A stretch of DNA of 64,000 nt from an uncultured Clostridium sp. (lineage in GTDB: Bacteria; Bacillota; Clostridia; TANB77; CAG-508): the NCBI GenBank assembly GCA_900553945.1, contig USFR01000005.1, positions 62,001 to 126,000 of the forward strand, in the 5' to 3' direction. The position numbers were made by a program, and so were the translations under genes. Below are positions 16,552 to 28,400 of this stretch, one piece after another. The notes under the pieces are model-generated. The model ran no database searches. It was not told where the DNA came from and worked only from the letters and a program-made list of their open reading frames with translations. Every line of letters begins with the position of its first letter. Position 1 is the first letter of the stretch.

Positions 16552-17274
16552 ATGAGTAAAAAATTACGGTCACTTTTATCTTTTATTGCTAGTACATGTA
16601 TTGGACTATTAATTCTTGCCTATATGACCCGAAATATCACCACTGTTATAAGCACTGGATTGATTGTTTATACGATATTATTCACTTATTTGATTTTTGA
16701 ACTAATCAATAGTGAAAAAGAAAACAAAAAACTTCAGGAACAAATCAATCAACAAAAAAATTATAACAGGCAAATCAGTCAGAATATCTGGGATCTAGAG
16801 CAATGGAAAACTTCAGTTTACGCTGTTGTACCTGATATTGATGAAAAACTAGAAGAAAACAAAGCACGTGATATTGCAAGCGAATTCGATACCACATACA
16901 GACCACTGGTCAAACTCGTAATAGACTTTTCAGACTTCGACAAATATTATGAAGGTGTACGCGCCTACAATAATCTCCCACCTAGAGCTAAATTACTTGT
17001 ATCTATCAATATATCTCAAATACAAGAAAACTATCAAAAAATGCTTAATACACAAATGGTAGTGGCTCTTAACCATATAAATCATGGTCTTTCAAAATAC
17101 AAACCGGTAGCAGGAGACTATGATAACTGGCAAAGACTGATAGACTATTACGAAAACTTGCCAATGTCTGTACAACAAGAACTGGAAACAAATAAATACA
17201 TTTTAATAAAAGATTTATATGATGGTTTTGTAGCATCAAAAGATGACAAACTTTATAAGGAATCTATTGGCTAA
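16552..17274 (+). CDS. Paralogue 1 of a three-member membrane/coiled-coil family, unknown
   Basis: 240 residues, no family recognised. Two hydrophobic segments at about 8-25 and 32-51 are followed by a Glu/Lys/Gln-rich coiled coil (about 53-80), a conserved LEQWK motif, and a helical C-terminal region with AYNNLPPRAKL and YKPVAGDYDNWQRLIDYYENLPMSVQQEL. The same order (basic N-terminus, hydrophobic segment, second membrane segment, coiled coil, L-x-x/L-W-K/Q, Y-x-NLP twice, Y-x-P) is found in the next two genes, so these are paralogues. Unlike those, the first hydrophobic segment has no AxA cleavage site and the first segments look like a hairpin. AGGAGG 9 nt before ATG. Likely membrane-bound with a helical cytoplasmic or surface domain; orientation unknown. 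Confidence 0.8.
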   Translation: MSKKLRSLLSFIASTCIGLLILAYMTRNITTVISTGLIVYTILFTYLIFELINSEKENKKLQEQINQQKNYNRQISQNIWDLEQWKTSVYAVVPDIDEKLEENKARDIASEFDTTYRPLVKLVIDFSDFDKYYEGVRAYNNLPPRAKLLVSINISQIQENYQKMLNTQMVVALNHINHGLSKYKPVAGDYDNWQRLIDYYENLPMSVQQELETNKYILIKDLYDGFVASKDDKLYKESIG

Positions 17275-17287
17275 ACCGTAATTACTT

Positions 17288-17325
17288 ACCGCCCACATTG
17301 CAATTTCGTGGGCGGTTTCTCTATT
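17288..17325 (+). terminator. Terminator of paralogue 1
   Basis: ACCGCCCAC (17288-17296) pairs with GTGGGCGGT (17308-17316), followed by TTCTCTATTTT. Confidence 0.85.
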
Positions 17326-17412
17326 TTATATTTAATTTCTTATACTTCCAAAATCAAATAAATAAATTTATTTACTATTCATATTCCAATACTAGTATAT
17401 TTCCTCATAGTC

Positions 17413-17441
17413 TTTACTTTATGTAAACATTATGTTATAAT
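17413..17441 (+). promoter_or_regulatory. Promoter of paralogue 2, with palindrome over the -35
   Basis: TTTACT (17413-17418), 17-nt spacer, TATAAT (17436-17441). TTTAC-TTTAT-GTAAA (17413-17427) covers the -35. Confidence 0.75.
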
Positions 17442-17448
17442 TAATTTT

Positions 17449-17521
17449 GCCTAAATATCGATTATCCTCTATAAGCAACATTGGAAACGACATATTTAGA
17501 GTAAAAATAATTTTAGGAGGA
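17449..17521 (+). ncRNA. Structured leader RNA, copy 2 (candidate cis-regulatory RNA)
   Basis: Begins at the predicted transcription start. CTAAATAT (17451-17458) pairs perfectly with ATATTTAG (17492-17499). TCCTCT (17465-17470) can pair with AGGAGGA (17515-17521). A GAAA sequence flanked by TTG and CGA (about 17481-17490) may form a small GNRA hairpin. Nearly identical to copy 1. Confidence 0.6.
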
Positions 17522-17528
17522 CGTAATT

Positions 17529-18317
17529 ATGGGAAAATTACGGAAATCAATTTCAATCATTATTAGCTTTTTAATGGCACTTGTTGGAACAATTAGCGTA
17601 CAGGCAGCTAGCGCATCAACAGACATCTCACCTACTCCAGACAAATCACCTATTGCTGTAACCAGTTCACTTTCCGCCAGCGGAATAATAATTCTTATTT
17701 TAATCTTACTATTAACTATCTCAATAATTATCAACAGTTGGTTTGTAAGAGTCTTTTTCAGGCACAAAGAAAAATTTGATAACTTACATTCCAAAATGTG
17801 TACAGTGCAAACCCAGAATAAAAATCTAAAAGCAAAAATAGTATCTTTAGAAAAAAACATAAATTTTTTAGATAACTGGAAACAGCAAGCAATTGAAACA
17901 GACGCCACTATTGAATCAAAAGTAATGGCAACTCAGAGCAGACAAATGGCTGAAGAATTTGATGCAAAATATAGTGATCTTATAAATCTCACTGTTTCCG
18001 CCAAAAACTTTACAATTTTTAAAACTGCTTACCAAACATATGAGAACTTGCCGGAAACATCGCAAGATGATATAACAACTGATATAGAAGCAATCAAAAA
18101 GAAATACAAATCTTCTAAAAAGCTTAAAGTCAAAGAAGTTACAGATATTATCAATGAAGCGTTGTCACTATACAAGCCAACAAGAAGCTACAGAAAAAAT
18201 TGGGATAATATTGTGGAATACCTCAAAAAAATCCCAAAAGAAATTAAAGATGAAATTGATAAATCAACTATAGCAACTGTATATAAAAATCAAAGATTAG
18301 CATATGGTAAAAAATAG
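17529..18317 (+). CDS. Paralogue 2 of the membrane/coiled-coil family, unknown
   Basis: 262 residues. N-terminal signal-peptide-like segment (about 5-25, ending VQAAS), a Ser/Thr/Pro-rich stretch, then a strong membrane segment at about 52-75. A basic coiled coil follows (about 78-115), then LDNWKQQA, a helical domain with AYQTYENLPETSQDD, and a C-terminal YKPTRSYRKNWDNIVEYLKKIPKEIKDEI. If the signal peptide is cleaved, the short Pro/Ser segment is outside and the long C-terminal helical part is in the cytoplasm. AGGAGG 8 nt before ATG. Own promoter, leader and terminator. Function unknown. Confidence 0.8.
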   Translation: MGKLRKSISIIISFLMALVGTISVQAASASTDISPTPDKSPIAVTSSLSASGIIILILILLLTISIIINSWFVRVFFRHKEKFDNLHSKMCTVQTQNKNLKAKIVSLEKNINFLDNWKQQAIETDATIESKVMATQSRQMAEEFDAKYSDLINLTVSAKNFTIFKTAYQTYENLPETSQDDITTDIEAIKKKYKSSKKLKVKEVTDIINEALSLYKPTRSYRKNWDNIVEYLKKIPKEIKDEIDKSTIATVYKNQRLAYGKK

Positions 18318-18323
18318 TTTGCT

Positions 18324-18365
18324 CCCTCTCTGCAGGTATCTCTGTGGAGAGGGTTTTCCCTTTTA
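18324..18365 (+). terminator. Terminator of paralogue 2
   Basis: CCCTCTC (18324-18330) pairs with GAGAGGG (18347-18353), with inner partial pairing TGCAG/CTGTG, followed by TTTTCCCTTTT. Confidence 0.8.
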
Positions 18366-18466
18366 TTTGCCAATAATGACGAAGTTTCTATCACAGCTAT
18401 ATTGGCAATTATTGTTTTAAATATTATAAAAAATCTCTATCCACATTCAAATTTACAAATTTTTAC

Positions 18467-18495
18467 TTTACATTATGTAAACATTATGATATAAT
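18467..18495 (+). promoter_or_regulatory. Promoter of paralogue 3, with perfect palindrome over the -35
   Basis: TTTACA (18467-18472), 17-nt spacer, TATAAT (18490-18495). TTTACATTATGTAAA at 18467-18481 is a perfect 7-1-7 inverted repeat, a good operator candidate. Confidence 0.75.
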
Positions 18496-18502
18496 TGAAT
18501 TT

Positions 18503-18573
18503 ACCTAAATATTAAACTCCTCTTTAAGCACCACTGGGATGACATATTTAGAGTAAAATACTTTTTAGGAGGA
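18503..18573 (+). ncRNA. Structured leader RNA, copy 3 (candidate cis-regulatory RNA)
   Basis: Diverged copy. CTAAATAT (18505-18512) and ATATTTAG (18544-18551) are kept, as are CTCCTCT (18517-18523), TAAGCA, ACATATTTAGAGTAAAA and the AGGAGGA site (18567-18573). The region between differs from copies 1 and 2 at roughly 15 positions, so the retained blocks are likely the functional ones. Confidence 0.55.
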
Positions 18574-18581
18574 CGTAATAT

Positions 18582-19334
18582 ATGAGAAGATTACGGAATT
18601 TCATGTCACTGTTAATTAGCTTTCTGGTAGTTATGGTAACACCTGTTCAAGCTGCAACAAATGAGAATGCGGTTCACACAAATACAGATTTATTATTAAT
18701 CGTATTACTCATTTCAGTAACCACAAACATTTTGCTTATCAAAGTATTTGTAACCGTTAATCACAATGCTAGCAAAACTAACAAAACATCCACGCAAACC
18801 AATCTTGAAAATTCTGAATTAAAAGCATTAGTAACTCAGTTAACAAGACAGGCTCAATCTTTAGAAAGCTGGCAAAAAGCCGTTAAAAAAGCCGTTCCAA
18901 ACGTTGAACAACTCATTGCTGATGAAGTTGCAAAAGACAATGCTAAAAGTTTTGACAATACACTTAGCAGAGTTTTAAAAGCAAAACCATCAGAAAAAAA
19001 CTACACTGTTTTCAAAACAGCTATTGAAAATTACAATAACTTATCAGATGCTGTTCAAAAGCACGTATCAACAGACATTTCGCTTGTAGAAGAAAAGTTA
19101 CAAATTGCACAAAAGTGCTACATTCATTCTGCAACAAGATATCTGAATAAAGTATGCCACTATCATCCAGTAGGCACAGAATATTCCAAATGGGAGAAAG
19201 CACTTAACTATTATAATAATCTCCCAGCAGAAATTCATTCTGAATTAGATAGAAAACTAGTAAATGAGTTTTTATCAATGTATCAGATGGCTATGGCGGA
19301 TCATAACTATAATCAGCAAACAATCAGTAATTAA
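18582..19334 (+). CDS. Paralogue 3 of the membrane/coiled-coil family, unknown
   Basis: 250 residues. Signal-peptide-like start (about 5-25, ending PVQAA), a membrane segment at about 37-57, a Thr/Asn/Lys-rich and then coiled-coil stretch (about 62-97), LESWQKAV, AIENYNNLSDAVQKH and a C-terminal YHPVGTEYSKWEKALNYYNNLPAEIHSEL. The paired Y-x-NLP-like units about 100 residues apart suggest an internally duplicated helical domain shared by the family. AGGAGG 9 nt before ATG. Ends in a terminator shared with the opposing giant gene. Function unknown. Confidence 0.8.
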   Translation: MRRLRNFMSLLISFLVVMVTPVQAATNENAVHTNTDLLLIVLLISVTTNILLIKVFVTVNHNASKTNKTSTQTNLENSELKALVTQLTRQAQSLESWQKAVKKAVPNVEQLIADEVAKDNAKSFDNTLSRVLKAKPSEKNYTVFKTAIENYNNLSDAVQKHVSTDISLVEEKLQIAQKCYIHSATRYLNKVCHYHPVGTEYSKWEKALNYYNNLPAEIHSELDRKLVNEFLSMYQMAMADHNYNQQTISN

Positions 19335-19344
19335 TCCGTATTAA

Positions 19345-19386
19345 AAAGCTCTCACAGAACTTATCTGTGAGAGCTTTCTCATTTAT
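19345..19386. terminator. Bidirectional terminator between paralogue 3 and the giant gene
   Basis: AAAGCTCTCACAG (19345-19357) pairs with CTGTGAGAGCTTT (19365-19377). T-rich tails follow on both strands (CTCATTTAT on plus, TTTTTAATA on minus). Confidence 0.85.
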
Positions 19387-19400
19387 ACCACATACTAAAA

Positions 19401-22400
19401 CTAAAAATTAATATATGTCATTGGATCCACATCATTTCCATAACCAGAAGCCTTCCTAATTTCGAAATGTAAATGATGTCCTGTTGAATTACCATGGTTT
19501 GGATCGCTAGTAGGATCACCACCCTCAAGACCAATAACCTGACCTTGAACAACACAATCGCCCTTCGTCACATTGATTTGAGACAAGTGAGCATAGAAAC
19601 TATAAACAATCTCGCCATCAATCACATGTTTTATCTCAACACAATTACCAAAGCCATTTTGAACTCCAGCCCATGTTACTTCACCACTTGCTACAGCTAA
19701 TACATCAGCATGATGATCACCAGCTATATCAATACCTGTATGTTTCTTAACAACACCAGTTGTAGGATGTTTTCTAGTACCATAAGTAGAAGTAATTGTG
19801 TACTTACAGCTCAAAGGTAAGATAAACTTATGCTTCTGATCTTCTGAAACTGTTTTAGAATTCTCAATCATCAATTGTAATCCTCTAGGGTCTATCCATT
19901 TACGACTTTCAGCAGTCTTAGAATAATTTTGTTTTAGAATACTTCTATCAAACTTATCGACTACTCCATCTTCATTCAAGTCATACCTTGTTAATTGAGC
20001 ATCAGTCACAGTTCCATAATGATCAACTATAGTTGTTAAATCACTAATTTCAATCTCACCATTTTCATCAAGATCACCAGCATAGATATTAATATCATCT
20101 ACAGTCACATCTTCTCCAGCCTTTACAATAATATTTGTTAATCTATACTCTAAATAAAATTTCTTAACTACAACAATATCATATTCATCAGCCTCTAAAT
20201 CTAAGCTAAATGTACCATCAGGATTAATTTGAATTTCTTTAATTATCTTTCTTGGATCATCAGCAACATTCTCATCTCTTGTATCCTGAGATTTATAAAC
20301 TTTAATTGTTGCACTTTGTTTTGTCTGATCTTTAGCTTGTGTAATTACTTTACCAGAAATTGCAGACATTCTATGAATTTTTACTGTATATTCTTTAGTT
20401 TTTCCACTTATTGAAGTTACAGTTACTTTAATAACTTTATCTGCAGAATCGCTCATATCAATTATCTTAGAATTGCTTCCTCTTGTAGCAGTATTTCCAT
20501 CAACTGATACGAAAGCCAATACTTGATTAGCAATTGCATCTAAGTTTACCTTAGTTTCTCCAGCTTTAACACTAACTTCATAAGTAGTATCATCTGTCAT
20601 ACTAGCAACATGATCATTAGCTTTAACTTCTTTAAGTATAACATCATCTATAGCATTACTATCTTTCTTAACAATATACAATGTATGTTCAAGTTCATCT
20701 CCTGCACCATTCTTAGCAGTAATTATAACTTTTGTAACATCATCTGGTAAATTAACCTTTTCCTTAGAAGATTTTACTCTATAAATTCCATTGTCAATCT
20801 TAACCTGAGTAGTACTTGATGAAGAAATACCTTCAACCATACTATTTAACTTATCATTATCAACTTTAGCAATATAGATTCCATCAGGTTCTTTTGAAAT
20901 AATATTATTATCAACCTTAATAGTTAATTGTAAATCTTCTAAATCATCTTTACTGTTAACCTCAGTTAATGTTAATTTATAAACTTTCTGTTTATAATTT
21001 GGATCTGTAGAATCCAATCCATTAGAAGCTATAATTGTAATAACTTTTCCATTAGTTGCAACATCATATCCAAGATAATCATTTTCATGTAATGTTCCAT
21101 TATTTCCAGCAATTGAAACATATTCAGTCATTGCATATAAAATAGCTTTCAAATCAACATTTGCTGTACCTTTAACAATATCAATTGTGAAGTTTTCATT
21201 ATCAACTCTCTTAGCCTGTCTATTATCAACAAATACAGATTTCAATTCAAGCTCACTAGGTTCACGATAAATATTTACTAAATATTGTTCAACAGTTCCA
21301 TCAACAGCAGTTATCTTAACAATAATCTGTTTCTCACTTAAATCTCCCATTACAATAGTATTCGTATTTGTTCCTCTAGCATCTCTATTTCCGTCAATAC
21401 TTACCTTAGAATATGGATATTCAGCATTAGCAGTTATATCAATTGTTGTAGCACCTTTTTTAATAAATGTTGCATATGTACCATCAGGTTCTGGTGTAAT
21501 TACACCTTCTGTAACAGCTCCAGTTCCAGCAATAATCTCTCTAACTTTGCAGTTATCTATATCTTCTGTATCTTTAATAATAAATACTTTATATTCTTGT
21601 TCATCAGAAGCACCATTTTTAACTGTAACTGTAGCAGTTGTTACACCATTCTTCAAGCTCAAGTTCTTTTGACTTGAAGGATAATCATAATCAGTTTCAC
21701 CATTATCATCTTTTATCTTAACTTTTGATGTTTCTGAAGAAATTCCAGCCCATAATGAACTATTATCTTTATCAGCACTTACAATCTTTACGTAATTTCC
21801 ATCAGTATCTTGAGCAATTTCTTCATCATCAATTTTAATAGTTACTTTTAAGTCATCTAATACATCAGGTTCTTCAACCTCATTAATAATCAATTTGTAA
21901 TCTTTCTCTTGATCAATTTCATTTTCAAACATTGCTGTTACCTTAATTGGAACAACCATATCTGCAATTGAACAATTATTATAAGTATTTTCTGATTTAG
22001 TCATTGCGTTGCTTCTAATACTTACATACTCATCAGTACTGCTTGCAATAGCTCTAATTTCAGCTAAAGTTGTACCTTTCTTAACATCAATCTTAAATGT
22101 AGTATCATCAACTCTAGTTGCAATTCTTCCATCTAAGTACACTTTATCTAATCCTAAGTTATTAACTTGTTTATGAATTGTAAGTGTACAAGTTCTTACA
22201 GTACCATCAAGAGCAGTTACCGTAATAGTTTTAACAACATCACCTGTTTCAGGTAATATAATTGTCTCCTCTAATTGTCCTACTTTAACTTCACCACCCA
22301 TAGTTACAGTTGCTAAAATATTTGATAACACAATCTTAACATTTGCAGTTTTTTCAGAAGCTTTTACTGTAGTCTCATAATTTCCATTACTATCTTCAAT

Positions 22401-25400
22401 AATATGTTTCTTATTTACTTCTAACCATTGAATCTTAGTATCATTTGATAAACGTACAAACATAATATTATAAGTCTTTGTAACAGTGCCATCTTGAGAA
22501 GTTATTACAATAGGAACTGTAACAGTTGAACTATCTAGGTCTAACTTAATATGTTCTCTAGATTCTTTTACCTTCTCATCAGTATCACCAATTCTTATAC
22601 TTGCAAATTCATTTTCTGAAATAGCCTCTATAAAAGCATTATCCTTAGTTTTACCTATTGACATTACACAAGTAGGTACAGAATCTTTATCTTCAAATCT
22701 ATCAATAATATCAATTCCATCAACATAGATGTGACTTGCATTAGCATTGTTAGATTTTCTTAATAACTTAATTGTATATTCTATTGTCTTGCCAGACTCT
22801 GCAGTAGCAACAACAGTTATATCTACTTCTTCTTGATCTTTTACTGAAATATTATTTATAGCAATAATATGTTTTCCAACATTCTCTCCAGATTTCAAAG
22901 TAGTATATATACTATTAGCTTCAATTGATAAGCTTACAGAGTCAACATCTCTTGATAAATATTCAGTATAAGTATGAGTAGCCTCATCATAGTTTGCAAC
23001 AACACTATCACCATTCTTAACGACCTTAATAGTAGGGTCATCAGAAACTATATTAATTTCTAACTCTTTAGTAATTACAGGTGTATTACTATCTTGAGCT
23101 TGAACATTGATATTTAAAACAATCTTTCTAACCCCATCTTTGAATGTAACAGTTGCAGTTGCTGGAGTTATCTGCCATTCCTTACCATCACCGATTTGGA
23201 TCTTAGCATGTTTCTCAATAGCGCTAACATCAATCTTAGCATCTTGAGTAGGTTCGCCTTTATCTAGTATAGTCGTTACATATCTTCCATCAATCTCTGG
23301 AACCTCTACATCATCAACTTTTACACTCTCAATGGAATTATCAGTTGATTTCTTAACAATCTTGATATGGTAAACAACTTTTTCACCATTCTCTGCAGTT
23401 ACAATTGCATCAACACTAGTAATTTCATTAGCAATATCAACTGTCTTAGCCAATGTTTTAGTTTGAGTTTCACCAGCTATTTCAACAGTAGCTGCATCAT
23501 TAGTTGTAGTTACCATTATAGTAGCTTCTGTATCAGTTCTCTCAATATATTTAGTATATGTATTTGTAGTATCATCAACCTCATCAGCATTTTGATTATT
23601 AATTAATATTGTACAGCTTGCATCTTGAGATTTTCTTTCAATATATACATTAAATGTATTTGTTACTTTTCCATCTTGAGAAGTTATTGTAACAACAACA
23701 GTTGTAATCTTCTCATTACTTAAAGTAATATTTCTTGTACTTTCTCCTTTTTCTGCATCAAAACCACCAATTGATACTTTAGCATATTTATTTTCAGCCT
23801 TTACATGTACCTTTCCAGTAGTAGCATCAACAGTTGTAATTGCATGATATCCATCATCCATCTTAATAGCATTCTTATCATCAACTTGAACTAATTCAAC
23901 ATTTGCATTATCAGATTTATACTTAATAACTACCGTGTAATCCTTAGTTCTAGTTGGATCAGCAGGGTCAACAGCTTTAATCAATACAATAGTTTCTTCA
24001 CCTGAAATTGTAACTTCCTTAATATGAACATCTCTTGATTCTGGATTACTCCAATTATCATCTGAGTCAGCTTTCATAGAAATTAATGCTTTTGGATTCT
24101 TTGGAGTTACCTTTAATCCAACTTTTGAAGTACCTTTATCAATAAATGCAACATAATTTCCATCTTCAGTATCACATTCAACATCATCAACTTTAACACT
24201 GCTTAAGCTTAAATCAGTAACCTTTTTAATTGTAATTGTATATTCTTTAACATCTCCATTTTCAGCTTTTACAAAAATCTTAATTTCTTTTGTATTCTCA
24301 TTTACTGTAACTGTAGCATTTTGAGTATTATCAGTTGAATAGTCTCCATCTCCTATTCTAACAGTAGCAAATTCATTTTCTGCGACAGCTGTTAAATCAA
24401 GATCTGTCATAGTATCTGGCATCTTAATCAAATATGTATTATCTGAAGTCTTTAGAATGTCGCCAGAATCAATTCCAGTAGCATCCAAAGATTTCAAATC
24501 ATTATTTGAAGATGCTCTAACTAAAGTTATTTCATAATTTCCAACAGTACCATCTTGAGCAATTATTTGTATTGGAACATTTGTTGATTCTTCAGTAGTT
24601 GGAACAGTCTTTGTAGATTCTTTAACTTCACTCAAGCCTCTGTTAACAGAAACTTGTGCAAGTACATCTTCTGCTGTAGCCTTAACATCTACTGATTCTC
24701 GATTTCCAATTCTTACTGTAGCCTTATTATTTTCATCAACAGTTACTGTTTGTTCTTTCTTTGCTCCATTTTCTATATATGAAATTGTAATTGTAGCTTT
24801 AGTGTTATTTGGTAATCTCTTAACGATTAACGTATATTCCTTAGTTGTTCCATCTTCAGCAATTACCCTAATTTTAATTATATTTTCTGAGTCAGGAGTT
24901 GTAACATTTGAAACCTGTTCTTCAAGTGTTGGTGTTGTTCCATTTATACTTACACTTGCATAACTACTGTTTGCAATGGCATCAACATTTACAGATTCAG
25001 TTAGGAATTTCTTATCAACACGATAGATTCCATCATCTCCAGGTTCAAGAACTTCTCCATCGACCTTTAATATTGCGAGTTTACAATCATCAGATTGATT
25101 TGAAACAGTTAATATATATTCTTGTTTTGTTCCATCTTGAGCAGTTACTGTAATCTTAACAGTTACAACATCTGTATTCTTTGAAATTGTAGCATTTGCT
25201 GTACCAGTAACCTCAGTATATGTATCAATTTGAACTTTAGCTTTAGGATCATCTGGTATTGCATATAGTACAAATGATGTATCATTTTTATTAACTCTAG
25301 CTTCGTATGCATTAACAGGTACAGAATCCGCTTCTTTACCATTTACCAATACACTCTTCAAGTTTACATTATCAGGAAGTGCATGAATTATTAATCTATA

Positions 25401-28400
25401 TGTCTTAGTTGAACCATCCTCTGCAGTAACAGGAATATTAACAACTATTGATCTTCCTTCAAATTTAACATCTCTATAAGTAGCACCTAATTCTTGTTCA
25501 AATGTATTGATTCCAACTTTGCTAGAAACCATCTCAGCAATTGCACCAACATTTACAACATTTGTCTTTTTATCTAATGTATATTCATATGTATCTTTTT
25601 CAGTTGTACTCAATGTAGCCTCATTACCATCAACAGTTACCTTTTTCAAATTATTATTACTATTTTCTTTGTAAATCTCTAATGTATATGTAACAACATC
25701 TCCGTTTAATGCTTTAGCAAGAATCTCAATCTTTGTAGGCTCTGTATCCCCAATTTGTACCTCTCTTGTTGAAATTCCATCTTCATACTCATTATGATCA
25801 ACACTTACTTTTGTCTGATCATAATTTGCCTTAGCAATAACATCAACTTTGTCATATTTATCTGAAATAGTAACTTTATAAATATTAGTTCCATCTACTC
25901 TTGTTGCAACCTTAGAAAATTCTTTGTTACCTACAGTAACAGAAGCTAATGAATTATCAGCAGAAGGTTTCTTAATATTTAAAGTATACTCTTTTGTCTT
26001 AGTTTCATCATCAGGATCAGTTACAGTAATCTTATAAGTAGTTACACCATCAGTTGTAGTAACTGTAACAGTTGATTTATGAACCTCAGCAGCATTATCA
26101 CCAATCTTAACTAAGTCTTTATCACTTATAGTTATAGCTTCAACAACTGCTGAATTTGTACTATCACTAACATAAGCATCATAAACTTTTCCAACTGGTT
26201 TAATTTCTTTACCATTTACTATTACAGCAAATAGTCCTTGAATATCCTCTGTACCCTCTTTATCTATTGTTAAAGTATAAACTTTCTCTCTTTCATTTTC
26301 TCCTTCGCCAGCACGAACGTAAATCTTAACAATAGTTTCATTTTGAGTAGTTGCAACTACCTTAGTAGTAATATGAACTTCTTCACCTAATTGATTTATT
26401 TCAACCCTAGCCTTATCATAAATTGTCTTTGCAATAATTGTTGAAGAATCAACATCAGCAGGTATTATAGCCTTATAATCTGTTTCGCTCAATTTAGTAG
26501 CTTCTTTACCATTAACCATTATAGATTCAAGTTGAGTTAATGCATCCTCTTTATAAATAGTCAAATTATAAGTTACAGTCTTACCATTTTCAGCAGTTAC
26601 TTGAATTGGTACAACCTTCTTAATAACAGTTGACATATCAACAGTTTTTGTAGTTTGTTTCTTCTCTGGAATACTTGCATCAATGCTTACTGTTGCATTT
26701 GCATCATTAGCAACTGCACGTACCTCAGGTTTAGTTACATCATTCTTTATAATTATTTCGTAATCTGTAGAACTTACTGCAGTAGGCACCACATTATCTA
26801 CTGTTAGCTCAAATAAGCTTGCATCATTAGATATAACATTAATAGTTAATATATAATCCACAATCTTACCATTGCTTGCTTTTACTTTAATCTTTACTGT
26901 TGTTGGATTTACATCAAGTGGAATATCTTGTGTTAAACTTGCTTTTACATATGTAGCTCCACCATCAATACTAATCACATCATTTTCATCTTTTGTAGTA
27001 ATCTTTAATGTACCAGTTCCATCTGGATTCTTTTCAACAGAAACTTCATATTTGTTTTCACCAGAAACTTGAGCCTCTTTATCATTAACACTAATATTTA
27101 ATATTCTCTGTTCATCTAATGGTTGAACAACTCTTAGAGCAGTAGCTGTTGCACCAGTTGCTTTATCAGTAGCTGTAATAATTGCAGTACCCATATCTTG
27201 AGATACAAGCACACCATCAGTAACAGTAACAACATCAGGGTTACTTGATTTCCAATCATAATCAGTCAATTTTCTTTCATTATGATTAAATACATTAAAG
27301 ATATTAGAAATTATCTGTACAGTCTCTTGTTCAGGTTGTTGCATTGTTCTTGAATATGGAACAATTTCAAAGTTTCTATCACCAACTAATGTAAATTCTG
27401 AACTATCATCATAAGAGCTATTACCTAGTTGTCCATATTCATTTGCACCAGCTGCATATACAAATCCTTCTGTATCAATAATATAGTTATTTTTATAACC
27501 AGCACCAATAGTCAAGTATGTTTTTCCTTCAATCATATTTACTTTTTGTAGTGTAACACTAGTAGTTGTTGAACCAACACCAGCTTGACCATATTTGTTA
27601 TCACCATAAGTATAAGTATTTCCGTCTTTATCTAAAGTGACCACATTATCATTTGTTGCAGAAATATCAACCATATTTCCATTTGCAACACTTTCTATTT
27701 GAACATTATTTTGACTAGCATATTTAGTAGTTCTAATTACACTACCATCTTCTCTTAAAACCACAACTCCATCTTCTAAACATTCAATCTTAACAGCATT
27801 CTTAATATTTGAAACTAAAACAGGTTCGGTTACATATGTATTAAGAGGTGGTAAAATCTTTTGTCCAAAACTATCATAGTTGTATTTAAACTCTTCAATT
27901 TGTTCTTTACTGTTATCTCCAAATACATATACAGCGCCAGTTGAATCAACAATTGCACTTAAGTTACCACCGGCTGCTATACCAACAATTTGATTTCCAA
28001 CTTTATTAATTTTTTCTGGAATACTTACAGTTTGAGTATTTCCATTACCTAATTGTCCACTACTATTTAATCCCCATGTATAAACATTTCCTAAGATATC
28101 TAAAGCCATCGCATGATTATCACCAGCTGCAATAGCAACAATATTTTCTAATGCTTGTACTTGAACTGGTTTCTTAGCAGAAACTCTATTTCCTTGACCT
28201 AACATACCATAAGTATTGTCACCCCAAGCCCATACAGTTCCATCTGCTCTTAATGCAAGAGTAAATTTCTTACCAGCTTTAACTTGTTTATATGTTGCTA
28301 AAATATTAGTTTGACTAGGTACATTTATAGGAGCTAATTTATCATTACCTAATTGTCCATCAGAGTTATATCCGAATCCCCAAATGCTTCCGTCAGCCTT

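Noticed and set aside
16470..18573. Known riboswitch (c-di-GMP, purine, preQ1, SAM types considered)
   Set aside because: None of the core motifs of these classes could be aligned to the three leaders; kept as an unassigned leader RNA.
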